From Cyanoderma ruficeps (Eukaryota > Chordata > Aves > Passeriformes > Timaliidae), in NCBI GenBank assembly GCA_008694505.1, contig VZDJ01000223.1, positions 143,398 to 207,397 on the forward strand: a stretch of 64,000 bases of DNA, written 5' to 3'. Position 1 is the stretch's first letter. Each line of letters begins with the position of its first letter. The position numbers and the translations under genes are program-made. The notes below the pieces were generated by a model. That model searched no databases. It was given only the letters and a program-made list of their open reading frames with translations, and had not been told where the DNA came from. This document shows, one piece after another, positions 36,574 to 46,800 of this stretch.

Positions 36574-39121
36574 CTGCATGGGGAAATACAGGGAAATGGA
36601 GTCAATGCACGGCGGGAGGCCCGGCTCCCTCATCCCTGCTGAGGTCAGTGTGGTGCCAGGGAAAATGAAAATTTTGTGGGTCAAACGAGCTCAGGGAAAA
36701 TGACAATTTTGTGGGACAAAATGCCTGGCTTTGAGCAGGACAGAGGCAGGTAAAGCAGCTCCCTGCCGTAGCTCTGAGTCCCAGGGCCAGGCTGGCCTCT
36801 CGTCACTGCCAGAGCACAGTCTGTCACAGGACAGCCTGGTGCTCAGCCAGCTGTGGACATGCAGGACAAAGAGATGACAGGGATGCTGCTGGTGGTCAGC
36901 TGTGCTTGGCCAGTGACACCTCCCCAGCCACCCCCAGCCCCTCCCCATCACCACCTGACTGGGGGCATCTCACACAGCTCAGGCCAGGGAAGGTCACTCA
37001 AAAGAGAGAAACCTCTGCCTGTCCAAACACCTGCATATCTTTGCCAACGTTTTGCCAGGCTCCCCTTCCAGGATGGATGGCATGTGAAGCACAGTGCCTG
37101 TCAGATGCTGTCCCCATCACCTCTAGGCGTTTGTGTGCCTGGCCATGGCCTTGTACCACAAAACCCAGGGGATAGTCCCTCCAGGTGAGCTGGATCCAGG
37201 AGAGGATCCAGGGCAGCCGTGAGATCACTCTGCCTGGCCATGCACATCCTGGTCACCTTTCTGTGGAGGGTAGCTGGGAGGAACACTACCCCTGGCTCAT
37301 GGGAAACAGCACTGCAGTGCTGGGCACAAAGGAACAATTCTTGCTGAAAAAGGACCTTCACCTCTGAGAGTCCCTTGCAGGCAGCAGAGGAATGTCCAGG
37401 ATGGGAGGCGTTGGAGTTGGGATGAACTGCAGGACACAATGGGACCATCCCCTCTGTGCACCCCCTGACCTTGAGCAGTGAGGGAGCAGCTGGAGATGCC
37501 CCTGTGGTGTCACTGCTCTCCCTGGAGCCTCACTGACCACTGCCCAGCTGCCCAGAGCAGCCCTGCTGCCTCTCTTGGATGTCACCTCCCAGCACTGTGT
37601 CCCACTGCCCCCACAGCTCTGCTGCAGTGCCCAGTTCACCTCCACAGCCCCGGTGTGAGTGCATCCCCTGCTCTGGTCCCCATTGCCCAGCTCACTCAAA
37701 CCAGTGCTCCCTCGTCACCCCCGCAGCAGCCTGGCTGCCTATCTCACCCCAGTCCCACTGCCCTCCATGCCCATTCCACTGGCAGCTCTGTCTCTGTCCC
37801 TCCTCACACTCAACTGCTGCCTTTCCCACCTCACTGGCTGTGCTGTTTGCCAACTGCCCACGGCACCTCCATCCTCTGCACACAGCCCTGAGCCCCACTT
37901 TGTGCCACTGTGCAGGGCTGCACCCCAAAGCCTGCTTGGGGCCACCGCGGGTGGGTTGGGAGAGGCTCTGCTCTGGCGTGGGCTGTCCTGCACACCCAGC
38001 CTGCCCCTGCCCTACCCCTGTGTGCACACCTTGCACCCCTGAGCATGGCACAGGCCACTGAAAGGTGCTGCTGCTGCCTGGGGAGCCCTGGGAGGGCACG
38101 GGATGAACTGGGCTTGAGATGAGCAGAACCCTGTGCTGTTTTATGCCTGCAGCGTGTCCCCATCCCCAAGCGCTCGTACCTGTCCAGGGGGATGAGTGAG
38201 GAGTGGTGGCTGCTGAGGACAACTCTCTGCTGGGCTGGTGGCCTGGTGGGGAGGCACCAGCTCTCTCTACTGCAGACCTTAGCTGCCAGCCCTGCTCCAG
38301 CTTCCTGAGAAAAGGCTTCCCCAGAGCAACTGCTCTCCTCCAACTCAGTGGTGAAAATCCCTCACACACTGCTGGGAGCCACAATGGCTTGGCAAGATGC
38401 TGGGAAGCCCTGCAGCAGGGTCTTCCAGGGGTGTAGGAACAGTGCCAGGGCTCTCCCAGGAGCTGAGGGATCCATGCTGGTGCCTCCCTGCTGTGTACAC
38501 AGCTGTGCCAGGGCTCCATGGGGCATGGCCAGATGTGCCAGGACTCCCCCAAGGGCAGAGCAAGCTGTGCCAGGACTCCCCCCTGAGGGGAGGGGCAGCT
38601 GGGTTTGGGCTCTTTTAGGGTAGAAGCAGCTGTGCCAGTGCTCCCCCAGGGAAAAGGGAGCTTGCCAGGACTCCTCCAGGGGCAGAGAGAGCTGTGCCAG
38701 AGCTCCCCAGGGCAGAGGGAACTGTGCCAAGGCTCCATAGGGCAGAGGATGCTCTGCCAGGACTCTCCCAGAGCACGGGCAGCTTTGCCAGGGCTCACCT
38801 GGGGGCAGAGTGAGCTGTGCTGGGGTCCCCTGGGGAAGAGGAGACCTGTGCCAGGGCTTTCTCAGGGCTGCAGAAGCTGTGCCAGGGCTCCATGGGGCAT
38901 GACAGCTGTGCTGTGGTCCCTGCAGGACAACTGGCTGTGCTGGGAAGGCTCCCCAGAAAAAACCCTGCAAAGGACCCTGCAGTGCTGTCAGCTTCCAACC
39001 CACTGTCCATCTGGGATACTCTGCCCTCGCAGGCAGCCCCACATGCTGCCAGCAGCCCCGGGCCAAGAGGAAAGGCTCCCCCGGTGTGGGTGTGACCCGC
39101 GGGGTCGGGGCTGGCACTCAC
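36574..39121 (-). other. MYOCD: MYOCD intron with minisatellite
   Basis: A 2.5-kb intron. In mammals a 144-nt, 48-residue alternative exon lies at this position; I found no counterpart in the minus frames. Instead the 5' end of the intron holds a degenerate roughly 30-bp minisatellite (38430-38960). The remainder is GC-rich without recognisable elements. Confidence 0.82.
38430..38960. repeat. Degenerate ~30-bp minisatellite in MYOCD intron
   Basis: About 15-17 diverged head-to-tail copies, 28-36 bp, of a plus-strand unit like agctgtgccagggctcccc followed by agggcagagg. Examples start near 38503, 38533, 38563, 38690, 38720, 38751, 38781, 38813, 38845, 38876 and 38903. Some units carry a ccatggggcat variant. 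Copies are scrambled rather than identical, so the array is old. It starts about 160 bp from the donor of the large MYOCD exon and creates long meaningless minus-strand ORFs. Confidence 0.88.
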
Positions 39122-40063
39122 CGGCGCTGTGCGGAGGCAGCTGCTGCCCGGCGGGGACCCGCTGCGGCCCTCGGGGGACACGGGCAGCAGGTAGTGGCTG
39201 TTGGGGGACGGCGGCAGGCTGATGTGCTGGGGGCTCTTTGCAGCCCCCAGGGGAGAGTGCTGGGGGGAGCACTGCGGGCTCAGGAATGTCGAGGAGGTGA
39301 CGGTGCTCTGCCCTGCGGGCTCCAAGCAGTGGCTGTTTACAATGTGGGGCACCGGCGGTACCCCACAGTTACTCAGCTTATCCGAGCTGCCGGCCTGGCC
39401 TTTCAGGGCCATTTGTTTGGATGCAAATGGACAGCTGGACACGGTGTTTTCTTGCTTGATGGGCACACCAAAGAAATGCTGAGCAGGCTGCTGCTTCTCC
39501 TCAAGGCCATTGCTTCTCTTTCGCTTCTGAAGCTGCATCCGCAGCTCTTCCACCTGCCTCTGCTCTTGCTGCAGCTTCCACGTCAGTTCATTGATGACCT
39601 TCTGCTTCTCCACCAGCATCTTGTCTTTCTCTGTGTCTATTCCTTCCAGTTCCAGCTGGATGCTCCCTCCATTCATGCTGCTCATGAGGCTTTCCTCAGC
39701 GCTGCCATGAACGGGCGACGGCTGCAGACCGAACTGTGGAGAGGACATGGGCCCGTCGTTGAAGGTGTCCGGCAAAGAGCCGCTCACAGAGAGGTCAGAG
39801 GAGGCGGGCGAGATGGGTGGGGTGGAGCTGGTGCTGCCAAAGTGATAGAAGCCGTTTGATAACATGCTGGTGGAGGACTGGGACTGGTAACTGGACAGGG
39901 TGCTTGTCGGAGTGACAGGGAAGGTGACGGTGGTGATCTCACTGAAGTTTGGCACCGCGTTGCTGCTGCACTCCTGGAAGGGCCTCAGCCGCTCCATCAG
40001 CGCTGTTTTGGTGCCCGACACGGGCAGGCCTCGTATTCGGAGCTGCTGCCTCAGCTCTGACAC
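39122..40063 (-). CDS. MYOCD: MYOCD large exon (SAP, leucine zipper, SUMO motif)
   Basis: A 942-bp, phase 0 exon of 314 codons. It begins VSELRQQLRIRGLPVSGTKT, the body of the SAP DNA-association domain (with NLDDLK from the previous exon), then serine-rich sequence (FYHFGSTSSTPPISPASSDL), a leucine zipper for dimerisation at exon residues 146-180 (about 39524-39628), the IKQE SUMO consensus that PIAS1 uses in mammalian myocardin, and serine-proline clusters (FLSPQCSPQHSPLG, SPQHISLPPSPN) resembling GSK3/MAPK target runs. It ends LRTAP. The acceptor is ctttccttgcag and the donor is GTGAGT. The reading frame continues open past the donor to 38795. Confidence 0.97.
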
Positions 40064-41134
40064 CTGCAAGGAAAGTCACTCATGATCAGGCTCGGTGGTG
40101 GGTGAACCCTTTAGAAACCCAGTGCTTCCAACAAGGAGTCTCAGATCACAGGCTCACAGCTCCCAGCTTTAAAGCTCTGACCTCCCAGGTGCTCCCTGTC
40201 TCACCTGCAGCCACCAGAGTCAGCGTGCATAGGCCTGACCACTGCACATCCTGCAGAATCTCAACCTGTCCTAACAGGAAAGCCTTCCTCCAAGAACTGT
40301 GACTCCTGCCCATGAACCAGCAGCGGTCCTTGGGTCAGGGAAGCAACCCAGGATTCCCTTCCTAGCAGTAGATTTCTCCATGAGCAGAGGACTTTAGTAC
40401 AGACCAGGAGCCAGCTGACGGCTCAGAGACTGTGACACCTTGGAGCCACATGCTGTATGCTCAGGCACATGATTCAGTCACCTGAGCTAGGGCAAACTCA
40501 TGCTGTTTCTACCTCTGGGCTGCCTCAGGTCTCTGCTCCTAGAAGGATTTCACCTTCCCCACAACTGAGGGTCCATTAACAATGTAAAAAAGAATAGCTG
40601 GTATGAGGGATTCTCCTCTATGCCCTTTCTTGCCTACATAAGAGGTGCTCAAAACAGTGCATGTAGCCAGTGTACCTGCTCATGCAGAGAGCTGGGCTGG
40701 CCTGGATGAGGAGCTGAGTCACTAAGGGGGGGCAATGCTGCCCTACTGGCCTCTGGCTGCTTTGTTTGAGCATCCACAATGTCCATCATAAAACTACCTG
40801 GGGATGGAGCCAGGAGCAGCAGAAGGAGCAGCTCAGATCATCCTTCAGCCTGACCTGCAGCCAGCCCAGGCTACACCTTTGGTTTGCTGGTACACAGGTT
40901 AGAGCAGTGCACTCATCACCATCTGCAGAGCAGCAAGCCCTCATGTTCAGAGCCTCCCCAGTGACCAAGCTCTGCCCCAAGGTGCTGTCCTGTACTCCTG
41001 GGTGGCTCAGAGCACGGGAATGATCTGTAACACAGCCCCTCCCAGCCTGTGGCACTCCCCTGACACACTCAGAGGCAGCACAGCACACTCAGGCTGTGAC
41101 ATTCCGCTCCTGCAGTGATGAAGTTTGCACTCAC
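40064..41134 (-). other. MYOCD: MYOCD intron
   Basis: A 1.07-kb intron. No repeat, RNA gene or exon is recognised. Confidence 0.88.
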
Positions 41135-41288
41135 TTTGAGATCATCCAGGTTGGATGGCAGAGGGCCTGGCTTGATAGATGAGACACAAGTCTGGCCTGA
41201 AAAGGTGGTTTTCACTGGAGAAAGAGGGGTGTTGTTGCCAGAAGTTGATGAAGAATTTGAACTTTTGACCATTTGCTCATTAGATTGC
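41135..41288 (-). CDS. MYOCD: MYOCD exon (pre-SAP, NLDDLK)
   Basis: A 154-bp exon. One base completes Lys, then 51 codons run from QSNEQMVKSSNSSS through NTPLSPVKTTFSGQT to PGPLPSNLDDLK, the lead-in and first helix of the SAP domain. The acceptor is tttgttatttcag and the donor is GTGAGT at 41134-41129. Confidence 0.96.
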
Positions 41289-41640
41289 CTGAAATAACAA
41301 AGGAGATTTGGGGTAACTTGTCTGTTCCCCCAGGGTCTTTGTGCCCAGCATCCATCCCATCCCTCTGCTCCCTTGGGTCTGCTGTCTCCTGCATGAGACT
41401 TGAGGATGGCCAAGGAAAACCAGGCTGGGCTGCAGGAGATTGCTGGTGTCCCACCAGCAGGTCACAGGTGCCCCAGCCAGTATGCAGAGCCAGAATGGCT
41501 TGGAAGGAGACTGTGCTGGTCCCGAGCTTTTCTGTTTCAGTGGTGGGCCTCTATCCCCTTGCTCTGGCACAAATGGATATAGAGGGGAAAGTCTAGAGAG
41601 AGACAGGACTAAGTCCTGCTGCTGACACAGTGCCACTCAC
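41289..41640 (-). other. MYOCD: MYOCD intron
   Basis: A 352-bp intron. Nothing besides splice signals is recognised. Confidence 0.9.
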
Positions 41641-41906
41641 TTTAGCTGTCCTTGGTGCATCCCAGGGTAGTTGAAGTGCTGCTGCTGCTGTTGCTGCTGC
41701 TGCTGTTGCTGCTGGCTGAGGATCTGGAGCTGCAGGAAGAGCTGCTGCTGCTGGAGCAGTCTGGCATATGCAGAATCCATGGGTGGAGGAGACTTCTCTG
41801 CTTTCTGGTCTGGAGGGATGTACTGGTGGTACTTGAGCTTCTTCACTTTGGGCTTGGTGTCTTTGGGCTTTTTGTGACGGTTCTTGCTATCACTGGATGA
41901 TTTGGA
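41641..41906 (-). CDS. MYOCD: MYOCD exon (basic region and polyQ)
   Basis: A 266-bp exon of 88 codons plus two bases of Lys. It begins SKSSSDSKNRHKKPKDTKPK, the basic stretch that with the glutamine tract contacts SRF in mammals, then LKYHQYIPPDQKAEKSPPPM, SAYARLLQQQQLFLQLQILS, a 12-glutamine run (41714-41679, CAG with two CAA interruptions) and HFNYPGMHQGQLK. The acceptor is cttggcccaacag and the donor is GTGAGT. Confidence 0.97.
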
Positions 41907-42409
41907 CTGTTGGGCCAAGAAGGAAAGGAATTAGGTGTGGGAAGAGCTCTTGTCACTCCCATGGGACCTCAGAGGCCTGGGACAGGACAAAGACCAGCTC
42001 CTGCTGGCACCTTGACACTCCAAGACCTGCTGAGCCTGGATGTGGGGGACTCCCTTGGCACTGTGTCCCATCTCAGCTGTGCTGGAGAGCACGAGATGGA
42101 GAATGACCCTCCCTGCCCACAAGGTACTCCAGTGTTGCCTTGTACCTCCTCCTGCTCCCAGCCCCAGGGGATAATTTCAGTGCAAGACTCAAGCAATTGC
42201 CTCTAGCAAGGTGTATTGCTGTATCTTGTACCATTACACAATGAATTAAATTAGTTTTTTGACACAAGGTTGTCTGCCTGAATCACTCAAAGCCTTTAAG
42301 GCTGGACACCCAGAGCTCCCACACATTTGGGGTGCAGCACATGGACACTTCAGGCTTGGATGCCCTGGGCTGGTTCCTGTCCTGGGCAGCCTGGAGGCAC
42401 CGGCATTAC
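41907..42409 (-). other. MYOCD: MYOCD intron
   Basis: A 503-bp intron with no recognisable element. Confidence 0.9.
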
Positions 42410-42535
42410 CTTCACGGCAGAGGGCAGCGGCAGCGTCGGGCTCTCCTGCCCCGCCGGCTGCTTGGGGCTGTCGCACTGGCTGCCCTGCCCCGCGGCAGCG
42501 TCTGGAGCATGGCCATCGGCACTGGGGGGACGATC
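42410..42535 (-). CDS. MYOCD: MYOCD exon (Pro/Ala-rich linker)
   Basis: A 126-bp, phase 0 exon of 42 codons from DRPPSADGHA to LPLPSAVK. It aligns by position with the poorly conserved human linker that ends HAAVK before SKSLGDSKNR. It is GC-rich and low complexity, so identity rests on frame, phase and flanking exons. The acceptor is tttcccttgcag and the donor is GTAATG. Confidence 0.9.
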
Positions 42536-42888
42536 CTGCAAGGGAAACGTGAGAGGGGCTGTGGGGCCAGACCCAGGGGCTGTCCAGCCTGGACAGGGGC
42601 TCCTGGTACCCAGTTTCTTCACCTCATATTGTTCCCAATCCTCACAGATGCCTCAGTGTATCCTAGTCCCCTCATGTCTATCCCAACCACATCCTCAGGC
42701 TATCCCAGCCCTCTGCCTCCACAGTCCTCCTTGGTTTTCCAGCCCTCCCAATTTCACCTGAGCCCTGTATCCTTGCTCACTGCTGGCCCTTCAGTGTTCC
42801 CCAGCCCAGCCCAGTCTTCCCAGCTGACCCGTGGATGGTCACAATCCCTTTGGTCCTCCCCCCTTTCCTTTTGCTCCCTGTCCATCCC

Positions 42889-42949
42889 NNNNNNNNNNNN
42901 NNNNNNNNNNNNNNNNNNNNNNNNNNNNNNNNNNNNNNNNNNNNNNNNN
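42889..42949. other. Assembly gap (61 N)
   Basis: A run of 61 N directly abutting the acagaatgac tandem array, so the gap was probably caused by the array. Missing sequence is likely more repeat. Confidence 0.99.
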
Positions 42950-43058
42950 ACAGAATGACACAGAATGACACAGAATGACAGAATGACACAGAATGACAGA
43001 ATGGCACAGAATCACACAGACTCACGTGGAGTCACACAGAATCACACACAGTCACAGA
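42950..43058. repeat. Tandem acagaatgac array at CR1 3' tail
   Basis: Units acagaatgac and shorter variants (agaatgac, acagaatggc, acagaatcac) run head to tail, decaying toward the CR1 body. CR1 elements end in short tandem repeats of the attctRtg type, whose reverse complement is caYagaat, so this looks like an expanded CR1 tail. It continues into the gap on its left. Confidence 0.88.
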
Positions 43059-43560
43059 ATTAACCCGGCTGGAAAAGACCTTTGAGATCATCGAGTCCAA
43101 CCTGTGACCCAACACCACCTTGCCAACTAAACCATGGCACTGACTGCCACATCCTGGCTTTTCTTAAACACCGACAAGGGGCGGTGACTCCACCACCTCC
43201 CTGGACAGCCCGATCACTTTTCCAGTGAAGTTTCTTCCTAATGTCCAACCTGAACCTCCTGTCCCTGTTCCCTGGGAGAAGAGCCCGACCCCACCTGGCT
43301 GCACCCTCCTGTCAGGGAGTTGTAGGGAGTGATGAGGTCTCCCCTGAGCCTCCTCTTCTCCAGGACAAACAAGCCCAACTCCCTCAGCCCCTCTTCACCG
43401 GACTTATGTTCCCCCACCAGCCTTGCTGCCCTTCTCTGGGAACACTCCAGGATCTCCACATCCTTCCTAAACTGCGTGGCCAGAACTGGACACAGCACTC
43501 ACGGTGTGGTGTCACCAGGACCGAGCACAGCGGAGGGAATCCCCTCCTCAGCCCGGAACC
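43040..43560 (-). mobile_element. CR1 LINE, 5'-truncated, in MYOCD intron
   Basis: Plus-strand reading is the reverse complement of the CR1 3' part: ggctggaaaagacctttgag, atcatcgagtccaacctgtg, then aagtttcttcctaatgtcc, and tcctcttctccaggac. Minus translation at 43498-43238 shows the CR1 ORF2 C-terminus ([32 protein letters not shown]). The 5' truncation falls about 80 bp inside the MYOCD donor at 43642. Confidence 0.94.
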
Positions 43561-43642
43561 CTGCGTATTCCCCGTGTGCTCCCTCCCCTGTGCCATCCCC
43601 GTCCCCACGAGTCTCCCCCGGCTCCAGGACAGCTCTCCCTAC

Positions 43643-43818
43643 CTGTGGAGCCCCGGCTGGGGCGGCGGGGGGCGGCTCCGGGGCTTTGGAGGCTGGGGGC
43701 GGCTCGGCGGGGCCCGGGGAGCCGCGGCTGCGGGGCCGCTCCGGGGACAGCCCGTCGTTGCTGCTGTCCTCCTCGAAGGCGAAGGCGTCCGTCTGCCGGG
43801 GAAAGCCGCCCTGGGTGC
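43643..43818 (-). CDS. MYOCD: MYOCD exon (DAFAFEEDSS)
   Basis: A 176-bp exon. Two bases complete Gly, then 58 codons run from TQGGFPRQTDAFAFEEDSSN through DGLSPE to APAGAPQ. The core DAFAFEEDSS.DGLSP is diagnostic of myocardin; the rest is a proline/alanine-rich linker, unusually GC-rich compared with mammals. The acceptor is ctgcccccgcag and the donor is GTAGGG. Confidence 0.96.
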
Positions 43819-46800
43819 CTGCGGGGGCAGAGGGGCCACGGTCAGAGCCTGCGGGGAGGGACGGGGTGAGCCTCGTGGGGGCCTCGGCCAGGGTCACACG
43901 GGGTGCCCGGGGGCTCGGCCACCTCCGGGGCTGGGGGGAGCAGGGGGGCCCAGCCATGGACAGGGGCGATTGGGACAGGGAGAGAGGACGGGTCTGAGGA
44001 GCTGGGACCATGGAGTGCGTCTCTTGGAAGAGAAGGGGGATCTGAGGAACCAGACCATAGCCTGGTGTTCCTTGGAACAGGGAGACAGGAGGGGCTGGAG
44101 GAGCCCAGCCCACCAGCACAGCAGGGCAGGTGCAGACAGGTGGGACTGGTGCAGGAGTCATCCTGCCCTGTCGCTGGGCTGGGATGGGAGAAGGGCATGA
44201 GTCGCCCTCCCTCAGCTGAGCACCACGGCTGAACACCCACACCGAGCATGGGACTCTGTCCTCAGCAGGACTGAGGTTGAAATCAGCTTGGAGTGTGATC
44301 CATCTGCTCACAGCACAAGAGCCAACAACAGTGGATGTGGCTGCAGGTGCAGAGAGGCTCCCACATCCTGTCTCTGTCCACAGGTTTCACCCACCGACAT
44401 GGTTCAAACCACTGCTACTGCCTGCCTGACAGCCCCAGGCTGCTCTGCCTGCACAGCTCCTGCACTGTTATCTGCTAGTCAGATGGGAAAGGGCTCTTGA
44501 CCCCGAGGTTTGATGATAAATAAAGTGCTGAGGAAAAAAGGTCTCATGTGAGCCTCGGGAGAGCTCCAGGTGGGGGGAGAGAAAGGAGCAGCGTGGCCAC
44601 ACTCGTAATCTCCTCGTGCTCATGTCTGGCATTTGTCAGGCAGCTTGGCACGCTGATAGTGAGGTGACAAATGGGAAAATAGGAAGGGACTGGGGACAAG
44701 CTTCCACCTGTCCCTGCTGCTGGTCTAGCAATGTGCACCTTCTCAACAACACGCACCTCCCGCTCTGACCCCTGCCCCTATCTGAGAGATAAGGGTTATC
44801 TTCACTCCCTGGGACTGCTGGTGCCAGGGTGGGCGAGGACAGAGCCCTGGCTCCCTGCCTGAGCTGCTGCCCAGACATGGATTGGGGAAATGAGATGTGT
44901 TCAACTTGCTCTCTCTGTATGTCCCTGGAAAGAGGGCCTGTGTTTTCTCCATCCTCTCCATCAGAGGCAGCACCCAAACAGGTGTTCCCTGAGGAACTGC
45001 AGCATTGTATGGGCCACCAGGAGCTGCTTCCCATGCCTGCAGGCCAACGTGAACATCCCCTCTTGGGAAAAATCACCCCAAGCAAGGGCGACTTGTGGAT
45101 CTGCAGGGCTCCTGCTGCGCTGGCAGGGAAGCGTGTATTGGGAAACGGTGCCAAAGCTGGGAGCACAAGGGACCTTCAGGACACAGTGACAACCCAGAGC
45201 ATGACAGGAATGTGCTGCATCCTGCTGCTTGATACCACAGGCTTGTGCCGATGGGGAATGCTTCCCTTATCTGTCCTGCTCTCACCCAGCCCGGCCTGAG
45301 CGTATTGTTTCTCGATCCCGTGTCCCTGCTGTAATCTCAGGCGGAATGGTGTTTGCTCCGGGCTGTTTCTAATGCACTGGGTATTGTCCTCTTGAGCGCA
45401 TTGGACAAAGTGATGACAAGGACCCGGTAAAAAAAGTTTCTTGTATCACTGCTCAGCTATGCAGGGCACTGGTGGCCTCCTGTCACTGCGACGTTCGGGC
45501 TTTCGGTTGGGGTCTGGCACTTTCTGCTCACCCTGCCGGAGGTGATTAGAGGAACACGCCAGCTGAACTTTCCACTGTATAAACAGTTGAGATTCCAAGG
45601 TTAAAGTAAAATGATTTTAAACCCTGTCATCTTTCTGGTATTGCAAAAACAAAAGGCTTAACATTTAGAAGTGCCAGTACTCATCTCTGCTCAGTGTTCA
45701 GCCCTTTGCCCCAAACTGTGAGTACCACAAGGTGCCTCTGACTCCAAAAATGAGCTGGAGGATCCTTCAACTTGAGGCTTTCTTCTGCAAAACCTGAGGG
45801 CTGAGATGGTGTTCCTGGTGCAGCTGCACCACCTTCTTCTCACGGCACCCTATGGTACCAAGCAACTTCATGCTGGACCCTAATGTGCCGCATGTTTCGC
45901 CCTAAATGGGATGAAACTGGCTTACAAGGACACGTTTTTCCCAGCAATGTTGTGATAGAAGAGCATAGTGAAAGGGAGAAATCTAAAACTGAACAAATCA
46001 TTTTTAAGCCAGACTTTTTGTTTTTAACAGTTTGGTCCCGTAAATCTCTGTTTACCATGAGCCCCTGACAAGGCAGCTGGAGAGACGCTCTATTCAAGAT
46101 TCAAGCTCATTTGCCCAGTTTCCAAACCTCAGCTCCAGGGGATAAAGTCATGCTCACGCTGCCTCAAATGTTTATAAAGGGGGGGATTTTTTGAAACTTT
46201 TTTCCCCCCTCCGCTGTTCTCTCCTTTAGTAAGTGGCCGGGGAGATTTTACTTGAACTTTCCTTAAAAATTCCTCTTCAGGCAGAGTCCTGGAATATTTC
46301 ACCTTCAAAGAGGAGAGCTGCAACACGCTGGGAATGGAGCAGCTCCAAAGCTAGGCTGGAGAAGCTGCTGTACATACACAGCCTGCATTTCACAGCCCCC
46401 AAATCAAGAGCAGGAATAGTTATGGGACAGGACAGAGCAGTATCTGAGCCTGGAATATTTCATGTCATTTAAGATTGTTTCTGAGATGAAATGAAAATCA
46501 AAGTGCTTCCTGTTTCAACTCTTATTTTTGGCATCACTCCTGTCACTCCAAGATCCTTTCTGTCCCAAAGCCCTGCCATTGTCCCCAGCTTGCTCTGAGC
46601 TCCAGAACAGACCCTTCAAATGGGACTATGCCAATGGAAAAGATCCCATTAATTGAGGAACTGTGAGCAACAGAACAGCAGCTTCCAGGGGCAGAGCAGC
46701 TCTTGGTGCTTCATTGGCGACCTGAGCACCACTTTGGACATGTGGGGACAGCCCAAGACTTCAAAAATACAGGTGCTGTCCTGTCACAGCAGGACCCTTC

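Larger units (their letters stand above)
42536..43642 (-). other. MYOCD: MYOCD intron with CR1, tandem array and gap
   Basis: A 1.1-kb intron (assembled length). Most of it is a CR1 copy in the gene's orientation, a 10-bp tandem array from the CR1 tail and a 61-N gap. True length is uncertain. Confidence 0.9.

Noticed and set aside
37692..38798. 368-codon minus-strand ORF rich in W, P and L
   Set aside because: Its N-terminal half is the conceptual translation of the ~30-bp minisatellite in a MYOCD intron; openness follows from repeat unit length and GC content.
39086..39859. 257-codon plus-strand ORF
   Set aside because: Antisense of the large MYOCD exon; the minus strand is clearly coding.
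41652..41900. Leucine- or cysteine-rich plus-strand ORFs (poly-L, poly-C)
   Set aside because: Antisense shadow of the myocardin CAG/CAA polyQ exon.
42332..42958. 208-codon plus-strand ORF
   Set aside because: Antisense to a MYOCD exon and carried open by the run of Ns.
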